A stretch of 64,000 nt of DNA from positions 310,001 through 374,000 of the forward strand of contig NW_025064885.1 of the NCBI RefSeq assembly GCF_019112545.1, in the 5' to 3' direction. Every line of letters starts with the position of its first letter. The stretch's first letter is position 1. The translations under genes were made by a program, and so were the position numbers. A model generated the notes under the pieces. It was given only the letters and a program-made list of their open reading frames with translations. It made no database searches and was not told the DNA's origin. Positions 1 through 10,982 of the stretch are shown here, in pieces. The DNA comes from Guyanagaster necrorhizus. Its lineage: Eukaryota > Basidiomycota > Agaricomycetes > Agaricales > Physalacriaceae.

Positions 1-87
1 AGGGAGATTGGCTACAGGAAGGATCTGTCTTCCGAAGGTAGGCTCGTCGTCGTCGAACTCATCCCTCGCACGTTTGCGGGACGACAT
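1..87 (-). CDS. N-terminal exon of a Gemin2/SIP1-like protein (partial, cut by window edge)
   Basis: An ATG on the minus strand at 87-85 opens a frame that runs without a stop off the left edge (29 codons). The start is basic then acidic (MSSRKRARDEFDDDEP) and continues TFGRQILPVANLP. From family knowledge this resembles the N-terminus of fungal Gemin2/SIP1 proteins, which help assemble spliceosomal snRNPs with SMN in the cytoplasm. The start lies 155 bp from the divergent gene at 243, a spacing typical of this window. Only 29 residues are visible, so the family call is tentative; that this is a true N-terminal exon is more secure than its name. A competing plus-strand open frame covers the same bases but has no recognisable content. 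Confidence 0.4.
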   Translation of the reverse strand, partial: MSSRKRARDEFDDDEPTFGRQILPVANLP

Positions 88-242
88 ACTGCGTCAGTGA
101 TGGCAATGAAAGGCAGCCAAGACCTGATCAAGAAATTGAAGTTTGAAGCGGAGTTGCATACGACTTGGTTTCGACTTGGTCATGGTCCGCTAATTCTTGT
201 TATACCCTCCTACTGCTTGTCTACTTCTTGGATTCTTCTATC
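88..242. promoter_or_regulatory. Short divergent promoter region
   Basis: These 155 bases separate two start codons pointing away from each other (minus at 87, plus at 243). No clear TATA box is visible. The role as a shared promoter is inferred from geometry only. Confidence 0.35.
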
Positions 243-1268
243 ATGGCAGACAACGACGAAATTGACTTAGAAACTCTCCAAGCGCGGATTGACCTCTCGA
301 TGTCCTTTACCCATGACTTGGTGTCTTCATGGGTCAAACCATCTCCAAACACCAACAGATCGTCTTCTAGTAAAAAGATTGAAAAAATTCTACAAGAGGA
401 ACTGCGTCGGCCCCCGAGGTAGATATGCATTGTGGAAATTTTCACTTTCACCAATAATAATGGGGACATGGATTGCAGGCTAGGTGTAGGTGCTTCAGCA
501 TCAGACTATAATACATTGTCTTCGCGAGAAACTGCACGTCTAAAAGGACATCTTCTCAGTAATGGGAAGAAACATCTCAGGGAGGACGAAGGCCCTCAAC
601 GTTCTACCTCGAAGCATACTGCAGAGGAATCTGACGAAGGAGAAAGTAGAGCGGAGGCTATTCGCAAGAAGCCTAAAATAGACCCCTTCGCCGGTTACAG
701 CAAGGAAAAGAGGAATAAGGAAACGTTGAATCGTGCATTGAATGTTGAACCATGTTCCAGCACCCCAACGGAAGCTTCATCATCCAATGTTGGTGTTACC
801 GCTACGGAGGAGGTCGCGTCCGGCCTCGTGACGTCCGAGAAAAAGCGGAAGAAGAAACATAAAAATGCGGTCGCATTAGCCTCGAATGATAGTGCTCTAA
901 CGACGATCTCAACAAAGAGTAACTCTGCCAATGACGACGATTCTGTCCCGGAGACTTCAGGTAAAGGGTGATTTCTCTTATTCGTTCCGTTACTGAGTAC
1001 ATTTATTTCAGAACCATTTCTGCTGTCACCATCAAGAACCCTAGCCTTCTCACTCAAGACGGTTCCCAAAATACCCATTGGTCTGCCAACATCTCTGCTG
1101 AAACAACCCTTATTAAACCTTGAAGGGCCAGTCTTCGATACAAGTGACGACAGAAGCCTCGACAACCATTCACCCACAGATACTCCGAAGAAGAAGAAAC
1201 GGAGAAAGAGAAAGAAAAAGAGGCATTCAGCTTTTGAAGGACCCTCAGAACAGGTGAAATTTTCGTGA
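243..1268 (+). CDS. DUF3245-like lysine-rich nuclear protein
   Basis: Three exons are predicted: 243-418, 479-960 and 1012-1268, joined by introns with GTAGAT/GCAG and GTAAAG/TCAG ends; phases fit exactly. The N-terminus (LETLQARIDLSMSFTHDLVSSW) has the short helical pattern of fungal DUF3245 proteins: an amphipathic helix followed by a W-x-K/P turn. The rest is low complexity, with basic clusters that look like nuclear localisation signals (KKRKKKHK near the middle, KKKKRRKRKKK near the C-terminus). A conserved-looking segment (KIDPFAGYSKEKRNKE) sits in exon 2. Function is unknown in the family. Nuclear or nucleolar location is inferred from the basic runs. Confidence 0.68.
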
Positions 1269-1354
1269 CGGTGGGCTGAAAAATTTGTTTTCAAGATTGT
1301 TGGGAATGATTAACCCCTCGTTACAGGGCGGGTGATGTGACAATGGAATGGCAA

Positions 1355-1883
1355 TCATGTCATTAGCGTACGCGCTACAATTGTTACATAGAGTTGTTGC
1401 ACATCTAAAGCTATGAACGATACCTTTTACAGCCAAAACCCCGAACAGAGCAATTTGGAGGGAAGTCGAGAGAAATTGCAACCTTTGTGTATACACTGCA
1501 CATGTTGGAAGCTGGATGTCGATATTCCATATATTAACCGTCTCCTGTGGCCGAGCCCACGCTACAAGGGTCATGATAGTGAACGCAAAAATCCAGCCGG
1601 TGCACAATACACATGCGGTAATCACCGCACATACACTATAAAAAAAGCTCGAGAGCCAGGTCATCATCGGCCTCCTTATACCAGAGTATTAGAAGAGTGA
1701 CATTGTAGGCCAGGGTAGGAATACCGATGGCGGGATTCGCCCAGAGCTAAAGACGGGTGAACGGTTAGATTAAGGGCGGGACGGGGTCGCCCGGGGTCGG
1801 GAGTCGAGAACTTGGCGAGATAATACCCAGATCAAGGGCAGGTAGCGTGCAAAGGACTGGCGTGTTACACAAGGAGACGACAT
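1355..1883 (-). CDS. Small multi-pass membrane protein, function unknown
   Basis: A four-exon model fits: 1883-1827, 1746-1682, 1635-1424 and 1374-1355, giving about 117 residues. The introns are 80, 46 and 49 nt; the first has a CTAAC branch point. Exon 2 encodes a family-like stretch (NPAIGIPTLAYNVTLLIL). Exon 3 carries two strongly hydrophobic segments (around VITACVLCTGWIFAFTIM and LQIALFGVLAV). The protein ends ARTLMT. It looks like one of the small lineage-specific membrane proteins common in agaricomycetes; no function can be assigned. The third exon is the most certain part, since it is open over 70 codons. The short first exon (MSSPCVTRQ...) is the least certain. Confidence 0.45.
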
Positions 1884-1925
1884 TGAAATGTAACTGGAGC
1901 TTAGCCTTATCCATCTGTCGGGGTC

Positions 1926-1935
1926 TATATATAAG
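1926..1935 (-). promoter_or_regulatory. TATA box upstream of the small membrane protein gene
   Basis: Read on the minus strand the sequence is CTTATATATAG. It lies about 45 bases before the proposed ATG at 1883, a plausible core-promoter distance if the 5' UTR is very short. Confidence 0.35.
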
Positions 1936-2357
1936 CGCCTGCGCTAAACAAAGGTGCTTGGGGCCAGTCATGGGATCGTAAAATTGAAAGCTCGCTTATA
2001 AATTAATGATTACGATGGAAACGATACCTAGTTGTGCACTGGCGACAGGATATGTAGATGAACTGGATGAAACCCCAGACGCCAACGGGGTATCCCAACA
2101 GCAGATTCCAGGATATAGCCTCTGGGAACTCATCGGCGCAGCATGGCAACCTTGTGTGTTCCTATGGATGCAGAGCTTTGCCTTCAGGGGCATGGATGCA
2201 AACTTTGGGAAGTAAGATGAATGGGCTGCAGTGCCAAAATGTTATTAATACCAAGATCGCCATATTAATGTATCGCGTTATGCGAATACACAAAAATAAA
2301 AACCAGATGATACACACGATAAGTATACAGGACAAATCAAACTTCTAGCCGTATAAT
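1936..2357. other. Intergenic region without a supported gene
   Basis: Open frames on both strands here are short, lack family features and overlap each other. I see no RNA gene or repeat. Confidence 0.4.
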
Positions 2358-2814
2358 TTACCTCGTCACTCTACGTTTTGGCTGAACGCGGCGTGCACCT
2401 GTGGTTTGGCCGCGTCCTTGAGTGTTCCTCCTGACTCCGTTTACAGGAGCCTTGACGGGTGATTTGCTTCTACCGGGGGTACCAGCTATGCCCGTGGTGT
2501 GACGTCGCTGCGGTGCATGCCCGACTAGGCGATGAGCAGAACCCCGATGTCGAACGCGAGGCTGGCTCCGGGTGCCAGAGCTACGGGAAGGAGGCAGCTT
2601 GCACCCAAAGAGGTTTGCAAGAAAACCGCACGACTGCTTTTTGCGTCGCGCCTCCCTGCGTTTGTATTCCCGGGCTGCCTTCATCTCGCGCATACCCTAG
2701 TAGTCAGATTAGAATAAGTGGACAGTAATGCCATCGAAGCAAGGAACTTACCCTGCTTCTAAGTCTCTCGTCACCGATAAGGGTTCCCCTCATTTTTGCA
2801 AGCCACCCATGCAT
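2358..2814 (-). CDS. Small highly basic protein with a CsbD-like start
   Basis: Two exons, 2814-2752 and 2696-2358, are joined by a 55-nt intron (GTAAG...CTAG) at phase 0, giving 133 residues. The N-terminus MHGWLAKMRGTLIGDERL has the K-x-G-x-L-x-GDE-x-L pattern seen in small CsbD-like stress proteins. It is followed by a charged helix (MREMKAAREYKRREARRKKQ). The C-terminal 80 residues are rich in Arg, Pro, Gly and Ser with no fold apparent. The exon join restores one continuous charged helix, which supports the model. Function is unknown; a CsbD relationship is suggestive only. Confidence 0.55.
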
Positions 2815-4168
2815 TGTGTTGGGTATAGGGTGCTTCCGGCGCGACCCATCGCGATGGAACTAGAGTCGGAATGTTAGATGGAGGTTGTTAGTGCGACGAC
2901 GGGAACGGAGGATACATCTGCTGCCCATTCAATCTTCATAATGAGCGATGGCGGTAGAAGGGAAAGATCATGAATCAGATACAGAGAACATTAAGTAACC
3001 AATACAACATGCGGTTTAGTATGTAGGATGATGAGAGTTTAATTTCGCCTCGCTTATCTAAGCGGACGTACACGACTTTCATTGGCTTTTCCTGCACGCA
3101 ATCAGCAGGAAACAACGTGTTTATTTACTAACATGGAAAGTATATTGGTTGATGCATACACGTATCTTCCCCCCCGACTTGTGGTTCTCTTGTACGTCTT
3201 GTGGTCACGGAATCATTCTTTTTATAGGAAACCCTATCTGATAAAGTTCACGTCGTATACGCTATTCAGATTCGACGTTCCATATGCTCAGCTCAACTCA
3301 GCGCACCTTCGCCAACATTGCGCACTGTTAGGATCTACTCTGAAAATTTCTTGTTTCTTTTGCCCTGGTCCAGTGTCCTGAATTAACTCTTTTTTATTTT
3401 CTTTTCAGGCGACGGTTCCGATATCGGGACTCGGATCTAGGCAAGATTAAAATGTGTTCTCTGTCTTACACCCTCGTCAGCATGAGTCAACATTTGAACT
3501 GTTCGTATACTAAACATACCGCTATCCATGACTGTCGGAGGACTGCCGCGCGTTGCTCAAACACGATAAAGAAAAGTTTTTTTTTTGATCCGACACTCGA
3601 TGGGCCATACGTTAGTTGGTCCGCATTGGCTTCAGGCCCGAGGGCCAAGATTTGCGCATGACGTAGATTGAGGACGTCTATCTTGAAACATCTTCGCACC
3701 GGTAATCAACTATTCTTGCGCCTTTTCCGAGGGATTCGCAATCGGTAGTCCTGCGAAACCGAAATCACGATTGCAGATATTGACAGAATCTGTCTCTTTT
3801 CTTCTGAAATGTCACAGAATATCGATTTTACAAGGCCTATTTTTCCCTCTTTGACACTCTTGACAGGCGCCTCGTAACGCTGCGGCGGTGACTTCACAGC
3901 GTTGGAATCCAAGTTCACCTCCGGGTTTGCCTGAATAGGCACCACACGTGGACACCGCTTCTTTCACCGCCATAGGCCCTTTTCTTCTCCTACCTTGCTA
4001 ATTGCTCGTTCCATGGCGGCTAACGGTTACTACTACTACCGAACGAAAGCGGGAATGTTTATCGACCGTATTGGCTTTCATGGAGAGTACAAGAAGGCAC
4101 TATGAAGCTGCTTGTCAATTCAGAGTTCGCAGCAAGATTTCCAGCATCTCTACCGAGCCTCAAGAAGA
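2815..4168. other. Long intergenic region, nothing firmly supported
   Basis: The frames here lack recognisable motifs. A pyrimidine-rich tract ending in TTTTCAG near 3400-3409 looks like an intron 3' end, so an untranslated exon or small transcript is possible. A minus-strand ORF from 3973 (54 codons, with a C-x2-C...C pattern) is unconvincing. A poly-T run lies near 3580. Confidence 0.35.
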
Positions 4169-4886
4169 ATGAACAACAACTGGCGCAACGTTAATCTTGT
4201 GATCGACAGGCTCTATTTGGGCAAGTACGTGGGCGCCCTTTCTCCTGCAGATTCGACCCCGATATTGATTATTTCCCCCCCTTCCCCCACTCCCTCTCAT
4301 TTTTAGTATTAGAGCAGCTACCTCTACCCGCGCAACTGGCGAGCGGGGGATAACGCATATAGTCTCTGTATGCTCAGACCCTATCCCTGCAGAGCTGCCC
4401 GAGTCTGGCATCCAACACCTCCGCATTGAAGTCGAAGACGTCGACTACGCGGACCTTTTGCGCCATCTCCCAAGAGCCATTCGCTTTATTCACGAAGCCT
4501 TGTCTAATCAAGGTGTTGTTCTCGTTCATTGCGTTCAAGGTCTCTCGCGGAGCGCTACTGTTGTCGCTGCATACCGTAAGTCCTTCGTCCTCAAATCGAT
4601 CCATCTCGGAAAGATAAATTGATTTCATACAGTGATGTGGTCCCAACGAATCCACGCCACGGAAGCTTTGGAAATTGTTAGACGAGGTAAGGAACAAACG
4701 CATAGCCTGTGAATCCTTTGTAACGTTTCCGGTCCAGCTCGCGATCAAATTTGGCCAAACGCGGGCTTCCAGGAACAGCTCGTCCTTTGGGAACTCTGCG
4801 ACTACAATCCCACACCAGACAACGGCTTCTACAGAACTTGGAGGTTGCAGCTTGACCGCCGCCTAGCGGCTGCTGGCTTGCGCTGA
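4169..4886 (+). CDS. Dual-specificity protein phosphatase
   Basis: Exons 4169-4224, 4307-4575, 4633-4686 and 4738-4886 fit in phase and give a compact protein of about 175 residues, typical of atypical DSPs that are little more than the catalytic domain. The P-loop HCVQGLSRSA near residue 95 matches HCxxGxxR(S/T). The general-acid loop region EDVDYADLL and the start motif IDRLYLGN(I/L) are also present. It should dephosphorylate phospho-Ser/Thr/Tyr in the cytoplasm or nucleus; the substrate is unknown. The start chosen (MNNNWRNVN) is the first ATG directly before the conserved VIDRLYLG block; the frame is open further 5' but without conserved content. Confidence 0.9.
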
Positions 4887-5367
4887 GTGCTATATATTTC
4901 TCACTTCAATTTATGTGCCATGACGACTTGGGAAATTTTCTCCTTCGATTTCCATTTAGTTTATACTACTTATGGCTTGGCCTCTACGTACTCCTCGTTA
5001 CTTGTAATTCTTCAACTTTTTGGTTACTTTTTGGCTTATATGATCAAGTTATAATTCCGTTTTTTTCCCAATGACCATCTTGACCTCGACTTTTTATAAT
5101 TTCGTGCAAGATCCCAGTCTGATTTGCTTTTCTAGCCGCCCTCTGGAATTTGGATCTGTAGTGTACGGTCGAGGAGGATCTCAAGCCTCTGTGATGGCTG
5201 TCAATCGAAAATTAAATAAATCGTGGACCCTTGGCATATGTCCACATATGAGAAAATATGCAGCACCAGAGCGTTCCTCATAATATGACACTCTCACAGC
5301 AGACAAGCAGCCACGAACCACTTACGTGGAATGAAATGTCCGCAGACGAGTCGGGAAGTGGGTCGGA

Positions 5368-5376
5368 TATAAAAGG
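5368..5376 (+). promoter_or_regulatory. TATA box of the ARF1 gene
   Basis: TATAAAAGG lies about 120 bases upstream of the ARF1 start codon and is followed by a C/T-rich leader (5410-5470). Both features are common in highly expressed fungal genes. Confidence 0.55.
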
Positions 5377-5494
5377 AAGCCTGAGAAGCGGCGATTCAAT
5401 TTGTACGGACTCACACGCTCACTCTCTTCCTCTCATCCTCAACAACCGCCTCTTCCGCTTTTTCTTATTTTTGTCCCGTAATTCGTTTGCAACA

Positions 5495-6304
<810 letters not shown>

Positions 6305-6574
6305 TAGGTGCCTGGCCGTCGGATACGCTTCAGCGTTGTTTACTTGTATCACGATTTCTTTACGATGCCGAAAACGTATGCAACGCCTGAGCTCACAATA
6401 CCGCTAGTAACTGTTTTTTGTCTTCCCTCCCTTCCCCTTGTTATTGGATCACTCGCCTTTCCTTTTTCCTGTATTAAATGGCCCGGGGGTCTTTCAAAAT
6501 GCTCTTTGATTTAGAATCTAGACTGAATGATCCAATAATGCATTGATATTACAACGTGATAAGTATACAGCTCT

Positions 6575-9499
6575 CTACCGGCCTTCGCCTGGATATAGTC
6601 TCCCTACAGCCTCTGCTTCTTTGCGCCGTCTCTCCGCAAGCTCTCTCTCCCCCGCATCACGTCGAGTGGTGCCGTACTTGGCGAGCTTCTCCAGCAGCGC
6701 TTGGAGACGTTTTTGTTTGACGGACGGGAATGATGATTGACGGTTAGCGAGGACCAAATACTCTGGGACGGAATTGTTCAAGGGAATAGAAGTTGTCTAT
6801 ATGATTTCAAGAGTAAAAGCGATCAGCATCAGAATGAATGTGGGGAAGGGGGCAATGTACTCACGGAACGCAGCTCAATGAACGCGCTGGATAAATGTTG
6901 CCTTCCTATTCGCCGCAGTTCTTCCTCGATGAAATCCACATCAATCAGTAAGTTCGAAATGGCATTTTCATTCATCATTGGTATGTTCCTCCCGGTTAGG
7001 AAATCCTACAGTTTACGAAGTGATTATCACCCGGATTGATCATCGATCCAACAATAAGCACATACCATGAGACAGTCCGCGATATATCCTACAGCTCCTC
7101 TATAGGCCTCGTCCTTGTATGCTTCTTTGATGACAAGCGAGTCCACCACCGTGGTCAGCCAATTGACCAGCTCATAGAGATACATGCTCGGCGAATCCTC
7201 GCGCTTGTTAGGTGTCCAGTCATACTCAGAAAGCTCAAAGAAATCATCCAACTTGGAGTTGATCAATCCCGAGATGCGTGCCAATGCCCGCGATAAGGTG
7301 CTCTCAAATGAATTGGAGGCAGCCAGGTGGATCGTCCCTCCTCTCTGAGCGGAGCTTAACCATAAGCCGCCGCATCAGCCAACAGCACGGGTTGTTGGAG
7401 CTGAGTACGTACCGCAAGTTAGTCAAAGATCGTTCTAGTTCCACACAGGCAACCTGAAAATGTTCGAGATTGGTCACAATTTGGGCAATCTGGGTGAGGG
7501 TGGTCGTTCCTGCAAGACGTTGCCCGATAGCTATACTGATGCTGTTTGTTAAGAGGCTGTCCAAGGACTAGATGATACACCTTAGCATGGACGCTGAAAT
7601 TGCATAGTTGCCTCACCTTGTTCAGCATTTCATCGATGTTTCGGTGATGTTGTGATACTCCTTCCACAAAAGCATAGAATTTTTGAATAAATCCACGTAT
7701 CTGAAAGCCCATGGAGGAGATACCAAGCTGGTACCAGAAAGTCCACTTACGTCCTGACAGCATAGATAGAATGTCTGCGACCAGGGAAGGTCTACGGGCA
7801 AAGCCCGCCTGCAAGTGATCATGATATGCCCTAAATCCAGAGGCACGAGAACTTACTGTTTGATTTCAACTCGCTCTGACTCACTTAGCCAGACTATTTC
7901 CAAGACTGTCGCCAATTCTGAGGTAGTTTCGATATACATTGACAGATGATCATCATGTTGTATAATCTGAAAACAAAAGATCAGCAATGTTCACACCCAC
8001 AAATGAAACTTACGCTGTCAAAACGTCGACTGAACTGAGCTTCTAGCAGCCTGGCATACCTTTCAAAAAGAACAATGATAAACGAATGCAATGATGCAGT
8101 CGGATAGGATGGTGACTGGTTATGAATCAGAGTCTGCACGTAGGACATCATTAAGCTCACCGACGTCTAAGGTCATGAGAAATTCTATCAGATATTCTTT
8201 CACCCGTAGGAAAGTATCGGGATCATTTTCTGTCTGTAAAGCGTTTTCAATTCCTGTTCTCAATCGACCTACAAGTGAGTCCCAGAGTTCTTCTATGTCT
8301 CGCTGGGACCTAAAAGTATCCGTCGTTTCAAGGACGTGACTTTCCACAATGAAGAAACCAGAAATTTCTTGAATGAGTGATGGTAATGAAGATATAGGAA
8401 GAGGGTCGGGCAGGATCAGGTCAGATTGTGCCTAAGATGTTAAATGAGCTGGTATAAAGCTAATGTGACTGATAAGCCACATACCTTTCTGTCCCCTTGA
8501 TATGATCGCTGAAGCTCACCCAAGGAATCCAAGGCTGTATAAATATGTATACATTCAAAAAGCGGCTTAAAGTCGATCTTGAGTTCATCGTTGTTCAGAA
8601 CGTCGTCTGTAGACTTCATTAGAACAACTCAAGAAAGGAAAAGGATAGATTACATTCAGATTTTTCTGAAGTGACCAATTCCACAGCGCTACCGACGGGA
8701 CTCATCCTCAGGAACTGGTCTTTCTCTCGTCTTGATCTCCACCTTCGTGACCTCGTCTCCATATTGTCAAGTGCCAGCCGCCCAACATCGCCACTATTAT
8801 TTCTTATTTCAAGCAGCCATTGCTTCATGGAAGCGGTTACTGCATCCTTTATTTGACCGCGCAAAGAAGGTAGGGAAGATAGCAAATGTTGATAGAAAGG
8901 TGTTTGGAGTAACAGCGTTGGAGCAATGCTCGGGATGTCGTCAAGACACTGGTTGAAATGTACGTATTAGAGTAGAATGTTGAAACACAGGGTGAAGAAC
9001 GGACCCTCAACGCGCTCCAATATTTGCCTTCCGTAACCATTACGCCCACTCTATACACTACATCCAAGACGCGTAAGCAAGCCTGAAGGGTGTCGATTGC
9101 CTCGTCAAGATTTGCAGCGGTCTTCTTCGACTGTAACAATGCCCGTTTCTTCTCTACTAGCCCATGCCCCAGCTGCGCGACACTGGTATCCAGGGTAGCA
9201 ATGTTCTCCTTCATCTTGTCCGTGTACGACTTTACCGTAAACAGCGTAGAAACCGACGAAATAAAGTCTTGGTAGTTGTCTCCGCATATTTTCTCGATCT
9301 CTTGGTCTTTGGATTCGATGAGCCCTTGAACGGTGCGAAGAAAGGCTTCCTGCTGTCTGTTGGTGTGGATTTGCTTAATTAGCGGACCCAGCTGTTCCAA
9401 ATTTTCCGAGGAAGATGACTGGTCGAGAAGATGGATTTGTTGCAGTTGTTGGTTGATGCTCTCCTGGGTGAAGACGTGAGCTCGTCGACGCGGAGGCAT
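6575..9499 (-). CDS. SEC15: Exocyst complex subunit Sec15
   Basis: The ATG at 9499 opens MPPRRRAHVFTQESINQQL. The N-terminal exon contains the coiled-coil region typical of Sec15 (DFISSVSTLFTVKSYTDKM, then GLVEKKRALLQSKKTAANLDEAIDTLQACLRVL). Further exons downstream supply the mid region (LLEIRNNSGDVGRLALD; REKDQFLRM) and the C-terminal Sec15 domain (YLYELVNWLTTVVDSL; EAYRGAVGYIADCLM). The last exon ends RLYPGEGR. At least ten exons with short introns span 2.9 kb. Sec15 is the exocyst subunit that binds Rab Sec4 on secretory vesicles and helps tether them at the hyphal tip. I did not fix every exon boundary in the middle of the gene. Confidence 0.88.
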
Positions 9500-9668
9500 G
9501 GTTACAATTCGTTCTGTGGCAGTGCTCAAGCAGTAGAACACCGGTGCTTGGCATCTCCACCAAAGCCAAACAATAGCTGTCCGGAATTCGGGACTCCGGA
9601 TAAATGTCGGAGGATAAGAGCGCGTGGTTCAATTCTTGCAGTCATTTACCCTCATCTACTAAGATAAC
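9500..9668. promoter_or_regulatory. Divergent promoter between SEC15 and the HAD phosphatase gene
   Basis: The 169 bases between the two opposite start codons must hold both core promoters unless they overlap the genes. No TATA box stands out. Confidence 0.35.
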
Positions 9669-10726
9669 ATGCCGTCCACTACTTTTCACGTCGACGTGGT
9701 GTAGGTAGCCTTTTTTTACTTCATGGAAATCTTCTAACCATCATTCAGGCTGTTCGACATGGACGGAACACTTGTAGATTCCACTGCTGGGGTCGAGGGA
9801 GCTTGGGGGGTATTCCGACAGACATACCCATCCATCGACATCCACGAAGTCTTGAGCTGTGAGCACGATTGTGGTCCATCCGATATTTACTTATGTACCA
9901 GCTGCCCATGGTGTTCGTACTGTTGAGAATCTTCGGGTCCACTGTGGGATCACAGATCCTGACGAGCTTGAGGTAAATGTCAAGACAAACTACGCGTCCT
10001 ATATATTTGCTCAAAGCCTCCATGTAGAGAGAAGCCGAACGCTTTGAAACCGCGATCGTCACCTCTGCTGCTGCTGATGGACTCCAAGGAATTGTTCTCC
10101 TTCCCGGGGTAGCCAGAAATTTCGCAGAGGTAGTGATTCGACTTCCATACCTGAATTTGATCCTAAAGCCGCGATATATCAGATCACACCCTGTCACAAA
10201 CTTCCTAATCCCAGTTGGGCCATCTGTACCTCTGCCACAAGGAAGTATGCCACCGCAGCCCTTGGCATCGCAGGTGTCACCATCCCTGACGTCCTCGTGG
10301 TATCTGAGGATGTAGAGAAAGGGAAACCTGCGTATGTCTTGTTCGTCCCACGTCCGATTATCGATTGACCGTACCTAGCCCCGATCCATACCTTCTTGGT
10401 GCGAAAAAATGCGGCGTGAAGCCAGAGAATTGTGAGGATCTACACATTAATCATGCTCATTCCTCACTTTGTTCTTTAAGGTGTCGTTTTCGAGGATGCA
10501 CCTGCTGGCATCCGCAGTGGCAAGGCCGCAGGTTGCAAGACTATTGGGTTCCTCACGACCCACAGCAAGGAACAGATGGAGGCAGTCCAGCCTGATTTTC
10601 TTGTCCCCAACATGGATAGGCTAGTTGCATTAATTTGCTGTACCGCTGTGGTTCTTACTGTTCTTCTCTAGCGTCACCATCCGTCGCGTAGACACAGGTT
10701 TAGAAATTACAGTCTCCACTGAATAG
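9669..10726 (+). CDS. HAD-family sugar/glycerol-phosphate phosphatase (GPP/DOG-like)
   Basis: Eight exons (9669-9700, 9749-9858, 9902-9972, 10028-10129, 10183-10331, 10379-10431, 10481-10619, 10672-10726) give 236 residues, the size of yeast Gpp1/Dog2. HAD motif I is LFDMDGTLVDST, with both catalytic Asp. Motif II is AICTSAT. Motif III Lys lies in EKGKPAPDPYLLGA. Motif IV is VVFEDAPAGIRSGKAAG. The enzyme should hydrolyse a small phosphate ester such as glycerol-3-phosphate or 2-deoxyglucose-6-phosphate; the motifs do not separate these. The last intron begins AG|GCTAGT and ends CTAG, a GC-AG intron needed to reach the terminal VTIRRVDTGLEITV segment. Confidence 0.88.
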
Positions 10727-10982
10727 ATTACATATAGATGAAAAGTGGCACTTAGATGTTCGGACTTGTATAGATGCTCATTTTAGAGACCCCATTTAAC
10801 GCACAGCTAATTACATTGTCTCGTTGGATTGAGTATCCACATACCACTTCCAGAAAAGAGTTTGATTCAAACGATAGATTTAAGGTAAACCGTTATAAGC
10901 GTAGAACTAGGAAAGAGCAAGAGCGGACCGAAAAAAGCAAAGGGTATTTTCAGACGAAGGGATGATTGACATCTGATTATGT

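Noticed and set aside
695..1294. Minus-strand ORF of 199 codons
   Set aside because: It is the shadow of the Lys/Glu-rich DUF3245-like exons (runs of F and L from AAG/GAA codons).
3082..3381. Plus-strand ORF of about 80 codons from an ATG near 3133
   Set aside because: No family features and Leu/Tyr/His-rich chance composition. The nearby intron-like acceptor does not give a convincing gene.
3809..3973. Minus-strand 54-codon ORF with a C-x2-C-x6-C pattern, resembling a zinc cluster
   Set aside because: The cysteine spacing does not match Zn2Cys6 and there are no splice sites to extend it. Low information content.
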